Shown here piece after piece: positions 7,609 through 16,469 of a stretch of DNA of 64,000 nucleotides. The DNA is from Bradyrhizobium canariense (GTDB lineage Bacteria; Pseudomonadota; Alphaproteobacteria; Rhizobiales; Xanthobacteraceae): positions 62,001 through 126,000 of the forward strand of contig NZ_VSST01000029.1 of NCBI RefSeq assembly GCF_019402665.1. The letters run 5' to 3'. The position numbers and the translations under genes were made by a program. Position 1 is the first letter of the stretch; each line of letters opens with the position of its first letter. Under the pieces are notes generated by a model that searched no databases, was not told where the DNA came from, and worked only from the letters and a program-made list of their open reading frames with translations.

Positions 7609-8798
7609 CAGACATATTCCTCGAGGGCGGCCGGGCCCTGATCGGCTCCGAGTTCGTCGAAACGTCGCTTCTCGTATCCGGAACGGACATCGCGCAGGTC
7701 GATGGCTCTCGCAGCCGAGCACGGCTGGCGATCAACGCGCGCGACCTGCTGGTGCTGCCTGGCATCATCGATCTGCACGGCGATGCCTTCGAGCGACAGA
7801 TGATGCCGCGTGCCGGAGTCGACTTCCCGATCGATGTGGCGCTCGCCGACAGCGATCGCCAGGCGATCAGCAACGGCATCACCACGGTGTTTCACGCCAC
7901 GACCTGTTCGTGGGAGCCGGGCCTGCGCAGCGCCGACAATGCGCGCGGCCTGATGGAGGCGATCGAACGGCAGCGCCCGCAGTTTGCCGCCGACACCCGC
8001 TTTCACCTGCGCCACGAGACCTACAATCTCGACGCCGAAACCGAGATCAGTCAGTGGCTCAGTGAGGGCCGCGTCGACCTGTTCGCCTTCAACGACCACA
8101 TGGACGGCACGGTGGGGGACTTGGCCAAGCCCCGCAAACGCAACCGCATGGTGGAGCGCACCGGCCTCTCGGGCGAAGATTTCGACCGGCTGGTCGGACA
8201 CATAATGTCCCGCGCCGCGGATGTGCCGGCTTCCGTGTCGCGACTCGCCGCGGCGGCGCGCGCCGCCGACGTGCGGATGCTCTCGCATGACGATGCGACG
8301 CCGGCGATGCGCCAGAGCTTTCGCGCGATGGGCGTGGCGATCGCGGAGTTTCCGATCAACGAGGAGACGGCGCGGGCGGCAGCAAGCCACGGTGATGCCA
8401 TCGTCTACGGCGCGCCAAACGTCGTGCGCGGCGGTAGCCACACCGGCTGGACCAAGGCATCCGACATGATCGCCAAAGGGCTCTGCTCGGTGCTGGCCTC
8501 GGACTACTACTATCCCGCGCAGCTGCTCGCAGCGTTCCGGCTCGCCGCCGATGGCGTGCTGCCGTTGACCGAGGCCTGGAATCTGGTCTCCGCCGCGCCT
8601 GCGCGCGCGACCGGCCTTGCCGATCGCGGCGTACTCGCTGAAGGACGGCGCGCGGACATTCTGCTGGTCGACGACCGCGTGCCGCTGCGGCCGCGGCTGA
8701 TCGCCGTGATATCAGGCGGCAAGCTCGTACATCTCACCGACGCGACGCGGTTGCTTGGCATGGCAGCTGCCCCGCGCGAAGCTGTCGCCGCGGCATAA
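7605..8798 (+). CDS. phnM: alpha-D-ribose 1-methylphosphonate 5-triphosphate diphosphatase PhnM
   Basis: 397-aa amidohydrolase-fold enzyme. The metal motif GIIDLHGD appears near residue 53, and LSHDDATP and SDYYYP provide further metal ligands of the PhnM type. It starts GTG, overlapping the upstream gene by four bases. PhnM removes diphosphate from the triphosphate made by PhnGHI(L), giving the 5-phosphate that PhnJ cleaves. The gene is separated from phnGHIJ by the importer operon but shares the Pho control suggested by its promoter. Confidence 0.94.
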   Translation: MTDIFLEGGRALIGSEFVETSLLVSGTDIAQVDGSRSRARLAINARDLLVLPGIIDLHGDAFERQMMPRAGVDFPIDVALADSDRQAISNGITTVFHATTCSWEPGLRSADNARGLMEAIERQRPQFAADTRFHLRHETYNLDAETEISQWLSEGRVDLFAFNDHMDGTVGDLAKPRKRNRMVERTGLSGEDFDRLVGHIMSRAADVPASVSRLAAAARAADVRMLSHDDATPAMRQSFRAMGVAIAEFPINEETARAAASHGDAIVYGAPNVVRGGSHTGWTKASDMIAKGLCSVLASDYYYPAQLLAAFRLAADGVLPLTEAWNLVSAAPARATGLADRGVLAEGRRADILLVDDRVPLRPRLIAVISGGKLVHLTDATRLLGMAAAPREAVAAA

Positions 8799-8816
8799 AC
8801 CGGTTATGTTCGGTCC

Positions 8817-9515
8817 ATGACAGATTTTCCCCGCTACGCGATCTACCATGCCGCCAGTGCCGACAGCGCCGTCTCGCGCTTCGGCGCCGAACTGCTCGGC
8901 TATGATGCGCATACCGGCCGAGAGCTGCCGTTCCCGAACGAGGCGCTGCGCACGGCTCCGGACTGGCGTGATGTCACCGCCGATCCCCGCAAATACGGCT
9001 TTCACGCCACGCTGAAGGCGCCGATGGCGCTGGCGTCCGACAGGCGCGAGGTCGAGCTTGTTGCGGCCTGCGCGACATTCGCCGGCAGGGCACGCGCAAT
9101 TCCGGTGATCCGCCCGGTCGTCGATTCCATCAGCGGCTTCATCGCCGTCATTCCGGCGGAGCCGGTCGGCGAACTCCAGCAGCTCGCCGCCGATTGCGCG
9201 CGCGACTTCGATTCCTTCCGCGCGCCGCTGAGCGCGGAAGACCGCGCGCGGCGCAAGCCGGAGAAGCTGAGCGAACGGCAACGCGACTATCTCGACCGCT
9301 GGGGCTATCCTTACGTGATGGAGGAATTCCGCTTTCACATGACGCTGACGGGCCGGCTCGACGCGGAGCGGCGCGGGCCGATTCTGGACATGCTGCGGGG
9401 AAGGTTTGCTGCGCTCGGTCTCAAGACGCTTGCGATCGATCGCGTCGCGCTGTTCAAGCAGGATGACGCCAAAGCTCGCTTCCGCATCATCGGCGAGTGG
9501 GCCTTGACGCAGTAA
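8817..9515 (+). CDS. DUF1045 phosphonate-operon protein (2H phosphoesterase-like)
   Basis: 232 aa, a DUF1045 protein of the kind regularly linked to phn operons. Two histidine motifs, FHATLKAP near residue 62 and FHMTLTG near residue 173, match the HxTx pair of the 2H phosphoesterase superfamily, so it may open or hydrolyse cyclic phosphates such as the ribosyl 1,2-cyclic phosphate released by C-P lyase. That role is inference; some organisms use PhnP or other enzymes. It follows phnM by 18 bases and ends the rightward operon. Confidence 0.87.
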   Translation: MTDFPRYAIYHAASADSAVSRFGAELLGYDAHTGRELPFPNEALRTAPDWRDVTADPRKYGFHATLKAPMALASDRREVELVAACATFAGRARAIPVIRPVVDSISGFIAVIPAEPVGELQQLAADCARDFDSFRAPLSAEDRARRKPEKLSERQRDYLDRWGYPYVMEEFRFHMTLTGRLDAERRGPILDMLRGRFAALGLKTLAIDRVALFKQDDAKARFRIIGEWALTQ

Positions 9516-9518
9516 GCG

Positions 9519-10226
9519 TCAGTGCCAGCTCGCGAGATTGGAGCCGAGCGCCACAACGCCAACCAGAATGAGGCTGGTCGCCCAGATTACATCCAGATTG
9601 AACCAGCTTCGCGAGACGAATCTCAATCCCAGATGGCGGTAGACCAGCCATGCCAGGCATCCGCCGGCGCTGACCATGGCGGCAACGTGCACCAAAGACA
9701 CCAGCACCGCCATCCCGAGACTCGCCTTCATCAGCGCGCCGGCGGCCTCATGGCCGGCATCGAGTTCGAAGGCCTGGCAGAGCCCGAGATAGATCGGCAC
9801 GAGCATCAAGGCGGCGCCATGAGCAATGGCAACGGCAAATGACCAGAGCGCCAATTGCGTCGGCGGAATTCGTGCCAGCGCGCGCGGATGGCGCCGCTCG
9901 ACCAGCCGATAGACGCCGAAGCCGATGACGAGAAGGCTCGCGCCGAGCTGGATCGAACGCTGCCACTCGGCCAGCACGAGAAGGAACGCGAATGGCAGCA
10001 GCACGAGAAGCGTTGCCAGGAGATGCCCGGCCGCCAGAGCCCACAAAGCACGAAAGAGCGCGCGCGGGCTCTTGTCCATGAGCCCGGCCGAAACGGCGAG
10101 CGGCCAGCCCATTCCCGGATTGACCCCGTGATAGAGACCGCTCGCAACAAGAGCGAGCCACAGCCAGCCAAGGCTCGCGTGTGCCCAATCTAGGCCGACG
10201 GGTAGCAAAAGGAGTCCGTCGAACAA
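9519..10226 (-). CDS. polytopic membrane protein of unknown function
   Basis: 235-aa protein with about six hydrophobic helices. Conserved-looking polar residues lie inside the membrane: HGVNPGMGW near residue 33, GHLL near residue 67, and AHGAALMLVPIYLG near residue 134. Histidine-rich helices of this sort recall UreH/NicO-type metal transporters, but I cannot assign it. Its first 37 bases overlap the end of the upstream SBP56 gene on the same strand, so the two are probably translationally coupled. It is convergent with the DUF1045 gene, only three bases apart. Confidence 0.8.
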   Translation of the reverse strand: MFDGLLLLPVGLDWAHASLGWLWLALVASGLYHGVNPGMGWPLAVSAGLMDKSPRALFRALWALAAGHLLATLLVLLPFAFLLVLAEWQRSIQLGASLLVIGFGVYRLVERRHPRALARIPPTQLALWSFAVAIAHGAALMLVPIYLGLCQAFELDAGHEAAGALMKASLGMAVLVSLVHVAAMVSAGGCLAWLVYRHLGLRFVSRSWFNLDVIWATSLILVGVVALGSNLASWH

Positions 10227-11590
10227 TCACCGCCCTCCAGCCTGATCTGGTGCGCACGATATCCGTCGGGGAAGCTCACGAAGTAGTTCTTGTCGAGCTC
10301 AAGGCCGCCATTGCGACCGACATTGGCCATGACTTCCACACCCGGAACGCCATCGGGATAGAACTGGTCATCCCAGGTGGAATAGAGCGAATTGGTCCAG
10401 TACACCCGCCTGCCGTCGCGGCTGATCTCGACCATCTGCGGGCCGGCCGCAAATGCCTTGCCGTTCGGATGACGGGTGCGGCGCGCGATGCCGCCGATGT
10501 GAACCGAGCCCGCAAGCTTCGGCTTTCGCGGATTACTCACGTCGTACTGGCGCATCTCACCCGTGCCCCAGCACGAGACGTAGAGAAAACGATCATCCAT
10601 CGACAGGTCGATGTCGGTCACCAGCGGCGGCACGGCGCCAAAGCCCTGAAGCAGCGGCGGGAGCTTCTCCTTTGGCGCAGGCTCGGACGGGATCGTCGCC
10701 GTCTTCTCCGCATGGAATTTTCCGCCTTCGCGCCACCAAGTCCAGATCGAGGCTTCGAGATTCGTGGTGTCGACCACAACGCCTACGAAGCCGTATTCGC
10801 GAACCGGATCGTGCGCCGGCCGTACCTCCAGCGCCATCTGATGATTGGCGCCGAGGTCGATGGTCTGCACGTTGCGACGGGCGCGAAGGTCCCAAAAGTG
10901 GAGACGATGGCCATATTTGTTCGCCAGCAGATCTTCCGCGACGATTCCGTTCTCGAACTGCGGCGGCAACGCCCATTCACTCGTCACCATGTAGTCGCGC
11001 GGCAGGTTCCACCAGAAATCATAGTGCAACGTCTGCGGACCGCGGTCGATCTCCCATCGTCCAAGGACCTCGAACGTCTCGCAATCCATGATGAAGACGC
11101 CTGGAGGCCCGTTGGTGCCGTCCTTGCCGCCGCCGCCGAGCGTGCTCACATAGACGCCGTCCGGCCCGCAATGGATGGTATGCGGCCGCGAATAGCCGGT
11201 CTTTTTGAAAACTTCCTCAGGCTCGATGATTTTGTGGATTTTGGCTTTGGTCGGATCGGGCTTGGTATCGATGATGTAGATCCGCGACGAGCGCAGCCCG
11301 GGGATGATGAGATAGCGCCGCTCGATGAAGGCATGCCCAGTGAGCGGCGACAAGGCGGAGGAGCAGGCATTCCAGCCGAAGTGATGAAACTCATCGCCCT
11401 TGTTGGGCATCGTCACGGTGTGGACGATCTGGCTGTAGGTCGGCGATCCCGGCTTGACGTCGATGACCGCGAGAGCATCCGGTTTTGAGAAATCCGGACT
11501 GAGCAGCAACGTGTAGGCAAAGTTCTCCGCAGGAGCTTCCATCGCAAGCTTGGGCGATGCGTGAAAGGTGGGATCCGGCCTCATCGTCAT
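10190..11590 (-). CDS. selenium-binding protein SBP56 / methanethiol oxidase family
   Basis: 466-aa SBP56-family protein, full length. It shows GDEFHHFGWNACSSAL near residues 65-80 (the conserved Cys is residue 76), RYLIIPGLRSSRIYIID, and repeated His-containing strands such as RPHTIHCGPDGVYVSTLGG. Family members oxidise methanethiol to H2S, formaldehyde and H2O2 with a copper centre. There is no signal peptide here, whereas some bacterial MtoX enzymes are periplasmic, so the location is unclear. The SCO1-type and MauG-type partners of known mto clusters are not next to it; the only partner is the overlapping membrane gene. Confidence 0.88.
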   Translation of the reverse strand: MTMRPDPTFHASPKLAMEAPAENFAYTLLLSPDFSKPDALAVIDVKPGSPTYSQIVHTVTMPNKGDEFHHFGWNACSSALSPLTGHAFIERRYLIIPGLRSSRIYIIDTKPDPTKAKIHKIIEPEEVFKKTGYSRPHTIHCGPDGVYVSTLGGGGKDGTNGPPGVFIMDCETFEVLGRWEIDRGPQTLHYDFWWNLPRDYMVTSEWALPPQFENGIVAEDLLANKYGHRLHFWDLRARRNVQTIDLGANHQMALEVRPAHDPVREYGFVGVVVDTTNLEASIWTWWREGGKFHAEKTATIPSEPAPKEKLPPLLQGFGAVPPLVTDIDLSMDDRFLYVSCWGTGEMRQYDVSNPRKPKLAGSVHIGGIARRTRHPNGKAFAAGPQMVEISRDGRRVYWTNSLYSTWDDQFYPDGVPGVEVMANVGRNGGLELDKNYFVSFPDGYRAHQIRLEGGDCSTDSFCYPSA

Positions 11591-11897
11591 GGCACTGCCT
11601 CCCTGTCTCGTTGGTTCGCACCAACCTGGTTCGGAATAGCGGCATAATGAAGAGTTGTTGCGCGATGTCTTGATATGCTCCGCGGGCCTGGTTGGCGAGC
11701 GAACAATATGTCATCGCCGGGCTGCGCGAAACCGCCCGAACCGCGTTAATTCGACGCTTTCAGCCGGCGGGATCAGGCCAGGGCGCGCACCTCACAGCGC
11801 GCCTCACACTCAGTGTCGTCCCGGCCTAGTGCGCAATCGCGCACGGGAGGCGGAACACATAACCTTCGGGCGCGCTTGTCCAGGACGCCGGCAGAGG
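11591..11897. other. intergenic region with a GTGCGC hairpin repeat
   Basis: No supported gene lies in these 307 bases. They hold the promoter region of the SBP56 gene and, at 11829-11844, a GTGCGC-AATC-GCGCAC hairpin inside a GC-rich stretch (about 11805-11865) that resembles dispersed Bradyrhizobium repeats. The repeat assignment is from recollection. Confidence 0.5.
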
Positions 11898-12839
11898 CTA
11901 CTTCCCCCACCGCAGCGCCAGCGCATCCCGTTCTTTCGCGAGCTCCAGCAGCCCGGCCCGCGTCGCCGGGTGCAGCGGCTGGAGCGGATGCCGCACCGTG
12001 TCCGACTTGATCACGCCGCCGGCCTGCATCATCGCCTTGCAGGCGATCAGGCCGCATTGGCGGTTTTCGTAGTTGATCAGCGGCAGCCAGCGTTCGTAGG
12101 AGGCCTTCGCCTCTTCACGCTTGCCGGCGAAGTAGGGATCGACAATCTGGCGGATGCCGTCGGGATAGCCGCCGCCGGTCATCGCGCCGGTGGCGCCTGC
12201 ATCGAGATCGGCGAGCAGCGTGATCGCTTCCTCGCCGTCCCAGGGACCTTCGATATCGCTGCCGCCCGCCTCGATCAGGCTACGCAGCTTTGCAGCCGCG
12301 CCCGGCACCTCGATCTTGAAATAGCGGATGTTGGAGAAGTCGCGCGCCAGCCGCGCGAGCAGCTCGACCGACAGCGGGGTGCCGGCGACAGGCGCATCCT
12401 GGATCATGATCGGAATCTTGATCGCGCCCGACAGCACCTTGAAGAACTCGACGACGCCTTTCTCGGGCACGCGGAAGGTTGCGCCGTGATAGGGCGGCAT
12501 GACCATGACCATGGCGGCACCGGCCGCCTCGGCCTGCTGGCTCCGCGCGGCGCAGACGGCCGAGCTGAAATGCGTGGTCGTGACGATCACGGGAACCCGG
12601 CCCGCGACATGCTCCAGCACTGCATGCATCACGGTCTCGCGCTCGGCGTCCGTGAGCACGAACTGTTCGGAAAAATTCGCGAGAATGCACAGACCGTTCG
12701 AGCCTGCGTCGATCATGAAATCGATGCAGCGGCGCTGTCCCTCGAGGTCGAGCTCGCCGCGCTCGTCGAAGATGGTGGGCGCGACCGGGAACACGCCGCG
12801 ATAGGGGCGCTGGGCCTTGTTTTGAGGCGTGACCGGCAT
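11898..12839 (-). CDS. L-2-keto-3-deoxyarabonate dehydratase (DapA family)
   Basis: About 313 aa from MPVTPQNKAQ. It has the DapA/NAL TIM-barrel layout with the Schiff-base lysine in YFKIEVPG (Lys about 175). It lacks the Tyr of the YNxP motif of true dihydrodipicolinate synthase; the site reads MIQDAPVAGT. The segments RGVFPVAPTIFDERG, GLCILANFSEQF, MPPYHGATFRVPE and EGPWDGEEAITLLADL match the Azospirillum L-2-keto-3-deoxyarabonate dehydratase as I recall it. That enzyme makes 2-oxoglutarate semialdehyde in the non-phosphorylative L-arabinose route. The other pathway genes are not in this window. Confidence 0.8.
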   Translation of the reverse strand: MPVTPQNKAQRPYRGVFPVAPTIFDERGELDLEGQRRCIDFMIDAGSNGLCILANFSEQFVLTDAERETVMHAVLEHVAGRVPVIVTTTHFSSAVCAARSQQAEAAGAAMVMVMPPYHGATFRVPEKGVVEFFKVLSGAIKIPIMIQDAPVAGTPLSVELLARLARDFSNIRYFKIEVPGAAAKLRSLIEAGGSDIEGPWDGEEAITLLADLDAGATGAMTGGGYPDGIRQIVDPYFAGKREEAKASYERWLPLINYENRQCGLIACKAMMQAGGVIKSDTVRHPLQPLHPATRAGLLELAKERDALALRWGK

Positions 12840-12864
12840 CGAACTCTCCATCCCTGATATCTCT

Positions 12865-12902
12865 TACATCTGCCGCGACGCTCGCGCCGCGTCACAGATG
12901 TA
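12865..12902. repeat. inverted repeat between araD-like gene and chemoreceptor
   Basis: TACATCTG at 12865-12872 and its reverse complement CAGATGTA at 12895-12902 flank a GC-rich core. It lies upstream of the dehydratase and downstream of the chemoreceptor, so it could be an operator for the former or a terminator for the latter; no U-run is seen. Confidence 0.5.
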
Positions 12903-12963
12903 CCCGCCGCGCGCATCGGCGGCAATGCCGATCGCGCGACGTAGGGACGGAAGATTGTCGAAG

Positions 12964-15045
12964 CTATGCGGTCCTCACCGCGCCCAAAAAGCCCTCGACC
13001 GCGACGCGGAGACGATCGGCATCGGCGGACATTTTCGTCACGGACACCGACAGGACCGAACCGGCATTGCCTGTCTCCTGGTTGAGCCTGGCGACGCTGC
13101 CGATGGTGTCGGTGACCTCGCGGGTTCCCTGCGCGGCCTGCTGGAAGTTGCGGGAGATCTCGGTGGTGGCCGCGCGCTGCTGTTCGACGGCGGCGGCGAT
13201 CGCCGTCATCTTCTCGTCGATGCCGCTGATCGCGCCGCCGATCGCGCGGATGGCAGTGACCGCCAGGCCCGTCGCGCCCTGGATCTCCGCGACCTGGCGG
13301 GAGATCTCTTCCGTCGCCGTCGCCGTCTGCGAGGCGAGGCTCTTGACCTCGCCGGCAACCACGGCGAAGCCGCGGCCGGCCTCGCCCGCGCGCGCGGCTT
13401 CGATGGTGGCGTTCAACGCCAGGAGATTGGTCTGCCCTGCGATGGCGTTGATCATCTTCACGACCTCGCCGATGCGGCCAGCGGTCTGATCGAGGATCTC
13501 GACCGTCGCATTGGTCTGCGCTGCCTGCGACACGGCCTCGCGGGCCTCGCGGGCGCTGGCCTGCACCTGCGCGGAGATCTCGCCGACGGACGCCGAGAGT
13601 TCTTCGGTCGCGGCCGCGATGGTCTCGAGATTGTTGGTGGCCTGTTCGGCGGAGGACGAGACCGCCGCGGTCTGGCTGCTCGATTCCGTAACCAGCGAGC
13701 GCACGTCGGTCGCGGTGGCATCGAGTTCCTTCGTCGAGGCCGCAACGCTGTGAATGACGGCTTGCACGGTGTCGTCGAAACTGCGGCAAGCCGCATCGAC
13801 GGTGCCGGAGCGGGCGAGCTGGAGCGCCTGCTGCGCTTCGCGCTCCCGGCCCAGGCGTTCCGCGGTCGCCGCGCTCTCGCGCAGGCTTTCGAGTGCGGCC
13901 GCCATGGTGCCGAACTCGTCGGGATACCTGGATTGCGGGACGGGCGTTGCGTAGTCGCGGGCGCTGATCTTGGCGATGGCGTCCACAATGGCGCGCACCG
14001 GGCGCATGAGGCGGTTGCGGACCACGTACACGCCGGCCAGGGTCACGGCCAGCGCGAGCAGGAACGCGAGCGACTGTACGACGAGATTGGTGAGCGCCTT
14101 GGCCTGCACCGTTTCCGCCCGGACGATCGACTGGTCGAGCGCCTTGTTCGCCACCGCGACGATGGACGCGAAGGGTGACTGACACAGCGTATTCCATTCC
14201 GCGGCGGGCATCGCGGGCTTGCCGCTGCCGTCAAAATTTTTCGTGAGATCGCCGATCTGCTTGAGGGCACCGTCGGTCGTGGCCTTTGCGTCCGTCGCTG
14301 CCGTCACCAGCTCTGCCGCCACGTCCGGCGCAGCCAGCAACTCGGCCATGCCCGCCCAGCCGGAGGCGATCGTGCCATCCCATTGCGCCACTGACCGCTT
14401 CTGAGCGTCATCGAGCGGCTTGCTGGCGTTGACGTTGGAGCGAAGGGACGAACAATGGATTCCATAACGATCGCGCACCTGCCAGGCGAAGCGCCGAACC
14501 TGGATCATGCGGGCGATGAAGGGGTCGTTCATCCAGGCACGGTTCGAGACCGCGGTGGAGGCGAGATTGGCCGTGTCGATCACCTTGGTGACGGCATCAT
14601 ACCAGGAGTTGGTGCGCTCGATCTTGCGCTCCGCGCGCGGGCGCTTGGCTTCATCGTAGAACAGCTGGAATTGCGGCGAGGCGGCGCTCCAGCCCTGCTT
14701 CAATGTGCCAGCGAGTTCGTCGCGGCGGGCGAAATCGACGGTGGCGAGCGCAGCGCCAATCGCGTCGTAACCTCCCTGCTCAGCCTTTTCCACCTCGCCA
14801 AGTTTTGCCCGCGGGTCGTCCTCGCCGAGGATTGCGCTCTGCGCATCGCCGCGATTGTGGCGCAGCGCCAGCACGCCCTGGAAGATCGCCTTGTCGGCGG
14901 CGGCGAGCCGCGCGGTCTCCAGGCTGTCGCTATAGCGGCCGAACGCCCCAACCATCTGGATCGCCGTAGAGGCCAGCGCACCCGCGGCCAGCAGGGCCAT
15001 CAAGGTCAGGAGAAGCGAACTTACCGATTTCTTAAACATTGCCAT
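12964..15045 (-). CDS. methyl-accepting chemotaxis protein
   Basis: About 693 aa from MAMFKKSVSSLLL. TM1 is at residues 8-30, a roughly 285-residue periplasmic sensor (helical, with several conserved Trp) follows, then TM2 near 317-340, HAMP to about 392, and a long cytoplasmic coiled coil. The signalling hairpin reads VKMINAIAGQTNLLALNATIEAARAG, then GRGFAVVAGEVKSLA. It senses an unknown ligand and controls CheA. I reject the 47 upstream in-frame residues because they are polar and overlap the neighbouring gene. The start lacks a good ribosome-binding site, and a 14-bp tandem duplication sits directly before it. Confidence 0.93.
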   Translation of the reverse strand: MAMFKKSVSSLLLTLMALLAAGALASTAIQMVGAFGRYSDSLETARLAAADKAIFQGVLALRHNRGDAQSAILGEDDPRAKLGEVEKAEQGGYDAIGAALATVDFARRDELAGTLKQGWSAASPQFQLFYDEAKRPRAERKIERTNSWYDAVTKVIDTANLASTAVSNRAWMNDPFIARMIQVRRFAWQVRDRYGIHCSSLRSNVNASKPLDDAQKRSVAQWDGTIASGWAGMAELLAAPDVAAELVTAATDAKATTDGALKQIGDLTKNFDGSGKPAMPAAEWNTLCQSPFASIVAVANKALDQSIVRAETVQAKALTNLVVQSLAFLLALAVTLAGVYVVRNRLMRPVRAIVDAIAKISARDYATPVPQSRYPDEFGTMAAALESLRESAATAERLGREREAQQALQLARSGTVDAACRSFDDTVQAVIHSVAASTKELDATATDVRSLVTESSSQTAAVSSSAEQATNNLETIAAATEELSASVGEISAQVQASAREAREAVSQAAQTNATVEILDQTAGRIGEVVKMINAIAGQTNLLALNATIEAARAGEAGRGFAVVAGEVKSLASQTATATEEISRQVAEIQGATGLAVTAIRAIGGAISGIDEKMTAIAAAVEQQRAATTEISRNFQQAAQGTREVTDTIGSVARLNQETGNAGSVLSVSVTKMSADADRLRVAVEGFLGAVRTA

Positions 15046-15073
15046 GGTGTCGGGGGCCTGGTGTCGGGGGCCT
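15046..15073. repeat. two tandem 14-bp copies before the chemoreceptor start
   Basis: ggtgtcgggggcct occurs twice with no gap, immediately upstream of the chemoreceptor start codon. Copy number could change by slippage and so alter the leader length. Confidence 0.85.
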
Positions 15074-15178
15074 ATTCTTCGGGCGCCACCTTGCCCCGCG
15101 ACATGCCAATGTTCCGTTAAGCTTTTAATCGAATTGGCGTGAGTTTCCGGCCCGACGAGCCTCACTGAGCCCCGGATA

Positions 15179-15949
15179 TCACGCAACCTTGGTGAAATCC
15201 GGCGGGCGGCGTTCCGCGAACGCCGTAAAGGCCTCGCGCGCCTCGGCGGTGCGCAGGCGCAGTCCGAACTGCTCGCCTTCGGCGTTCATCTGCGCGACCA
15301 GCGCCTCGCCATTGCGCATCAGCTTCTTGGTGGCGGTGAGCGCGCCGGCCGGCTGACGGGCAAGACGCTGCGCCAGCGCGAGCGCCTCGGCATCGAGCTT
15401 GTCGAGCGGCACCACGCGGTTGGCGAGCCCCCATTTCAGCGCGGATTTGGCCGGCACCGTCTCGCCCAGCGCGAACATCTCGTAGGCCCGCGCGTAGCCG
15501 ATGCGCGCCGGCATCAGCAGGCTGGAGGCGGCTTCCGGCACCAGCGCAAGGCTGACGAAGGGAGTCGACAATTGCGCGTTGTCGGCGAGTACGACGAGGT
15601 CGCAATGCAGCAGCATCGTGGTGCCGACGCCGACGGCGCGGCCCTGCGCCGCGGCAACCAAGGGCCGGGTGCAGCGCGCCAGCGACTGGATGAAGCGCAC
15701 CACGTTGCGGGTTCCTTCCGACTTGCCCGCTGCGACTGCGGCGAATTCGCCGACGTCGTTGCCGGCAGTGAACATGTCGCCTTCGCCGCGGATCAGGATC
15801 ACGCGGGCCAACGCATCGGACTCGGCGGATTCGATGGCATCGGCAAGCTTGCCGTACATCGCATCCGTCAGTGCGTTCTTCTTGTCGGGGCGCGCCAGCG
15901 TGAGCGTAAGAATTCCGCCGTCGTTCTCGATCCGGACGTGCTCGGTCAT
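15179..15949 (-). CDS. crotonase-family enoyl-CoA isomerase-like protein
   Basis: 256-aa crotonase. The oxyanion-hole segments FTAGNDVGEF and GRAVGVGTTMLLHCD are present. The Glu of true enoyl-CoA hydratases in GGGxELA is Thr here, while a Glu appears in STPFVSLALVPEAASSLL, the place where delta3,delta2-enoyl-CoA isomerases (ECI2 type, TPFSxLGxxPEGCSS) keep their catalytic base. An isomerase role in unsaturated acyl-CoA breakdown is therefore more likely than hydration. It follows the marR gene by 11 bases on the same strand. Confidence 0.88.
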   Translation of the reverse strand: MTEHVRIENDGGILTLTLARPDKKNALTDAMYGKLADAIESAESDALARVILIRGEGDMFTAGNDVGEFAAVAAGKSEGTRNVVRFIQSLARCTRPLVAAAQGRAVGVGTTMLLHCDLVVLADNAQLSTPFVSLALVPEAASSLLMPARIGYARAYEMFALGETVPAKSALKWGLANRVVPLDKLDAEALALAQRLARQPAGALTATKKLMRNGEALVAQMNAEGEQFGLRLRTAEAREAFTAFAERRPPDFTKVA

Positions 15950-15960
15950 GGGTCTCTCCT

Positions 15961-16434
15961 CTATTCCTCTGGATCTCTCAAAGGCTCTGTTGGAAGTTCT
16001 CTTGGAAACTTGTCCTGAATGCTGGTCAGCCAGCGCGCGATGGTATCGATCTCCGCACTAGTGAATCCGTCCGTCAAGGCAGCGTTGACCTGTGCCGCGT
16101 TGGCCTTTGCCTGTGCGAGCGCTGCACGGCCCTTCGGCGTCAGCCAGATACGCCAGGCGCGCCCGTCCTCGCGATCGGCCCGCCGCTCGATCAATCTTGC
16201 AGCCGCCGTGCGATCGACGAGGCCGGAGATGCCGGCCGGCCCCAGATCGAGCGCCGTGCCCGCCTCGCCCATGAGCACGCCGTCCCGCTTGCCGAGGATG
16301 AACAGGAGTCCTGCCTGCGCCGGCGTGACCTCGCTCGAAGGCTGCGCGGCCATCCAGCGCTGCAAGCGCCGCTGCGCAACGCTCAACAGGTAGATCAGCC
16401 GATGATGCCCCGCGCCGGCTTCTTTATTTCGCAT
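15961..16434 (-). CDS. MarR family transcriptional regulator
   Basis: About 157 aa from MRNKEAGAGHHRL. The winged helix runs from VTPAQAGLLFILGKRDGVLMGEAGTALD through the recognition helix LGPAGISGLVDRTAAARLIER to the wing RADREDGRAWRIWLT. It probably represses itself and the enoyl-CoA isomerase downstream, with a CoA ester or fatty acid as possible inducer (inference). The start at 16434 sits in a perfect palindrome and six bases after a good -10, so the mRNA looks leaderless; longer in-frame starts would read through the promoter. Confidence 0.88.
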   Translation of the reverse strand: MRNKEAGAGHHRLIYLLSVAQRRLQRWMAAQPSSEVTPAQAGLLFILGKRDGVLMGEAGTALDLGPAGISGLVDRTAAARLIERRADREDGRAWRIWLTPKGRAALAQAKANAAQVNAALTDGFTSAEIDTIARWLTSIQDKFPRELPTEPLRDPEE

Positions 16435-16442
16435 GCGAAATA
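16425..16442. promoter_or_regulatory. MarR operator (18-bp perfect palindrome)
   Basis: TATTTCGCATGCGAAATA is fully self-complementary. It covers the marR start codon and overlaps two bases of the -10. MarR dimers bind such 16-20 bp palindromes, so autoregulation is likely. Confidence 0.75.
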
Positions 16443-16469
16443 GATAGTCGAAGGGGCTGGGAAAGTCAA
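16441..16469 (-). promoter_or_regulatory. marR promoter
   Basis: On the minus strand, TTGACT (16469-16464), a 17-bp spacer and TATCTA (16446-16441). The A of the marR ATG is seven bases after the -10, so transcription would start at the start codon. Confidence 0.7.

Noticed and set aside
11898..12839. Dihydrodipicolinate synthase (dapA)
   Set aside because: The YNxP tyrosine is absent and the overall segments fit L-2-keto-3-deoxyarabonate dehydratase.
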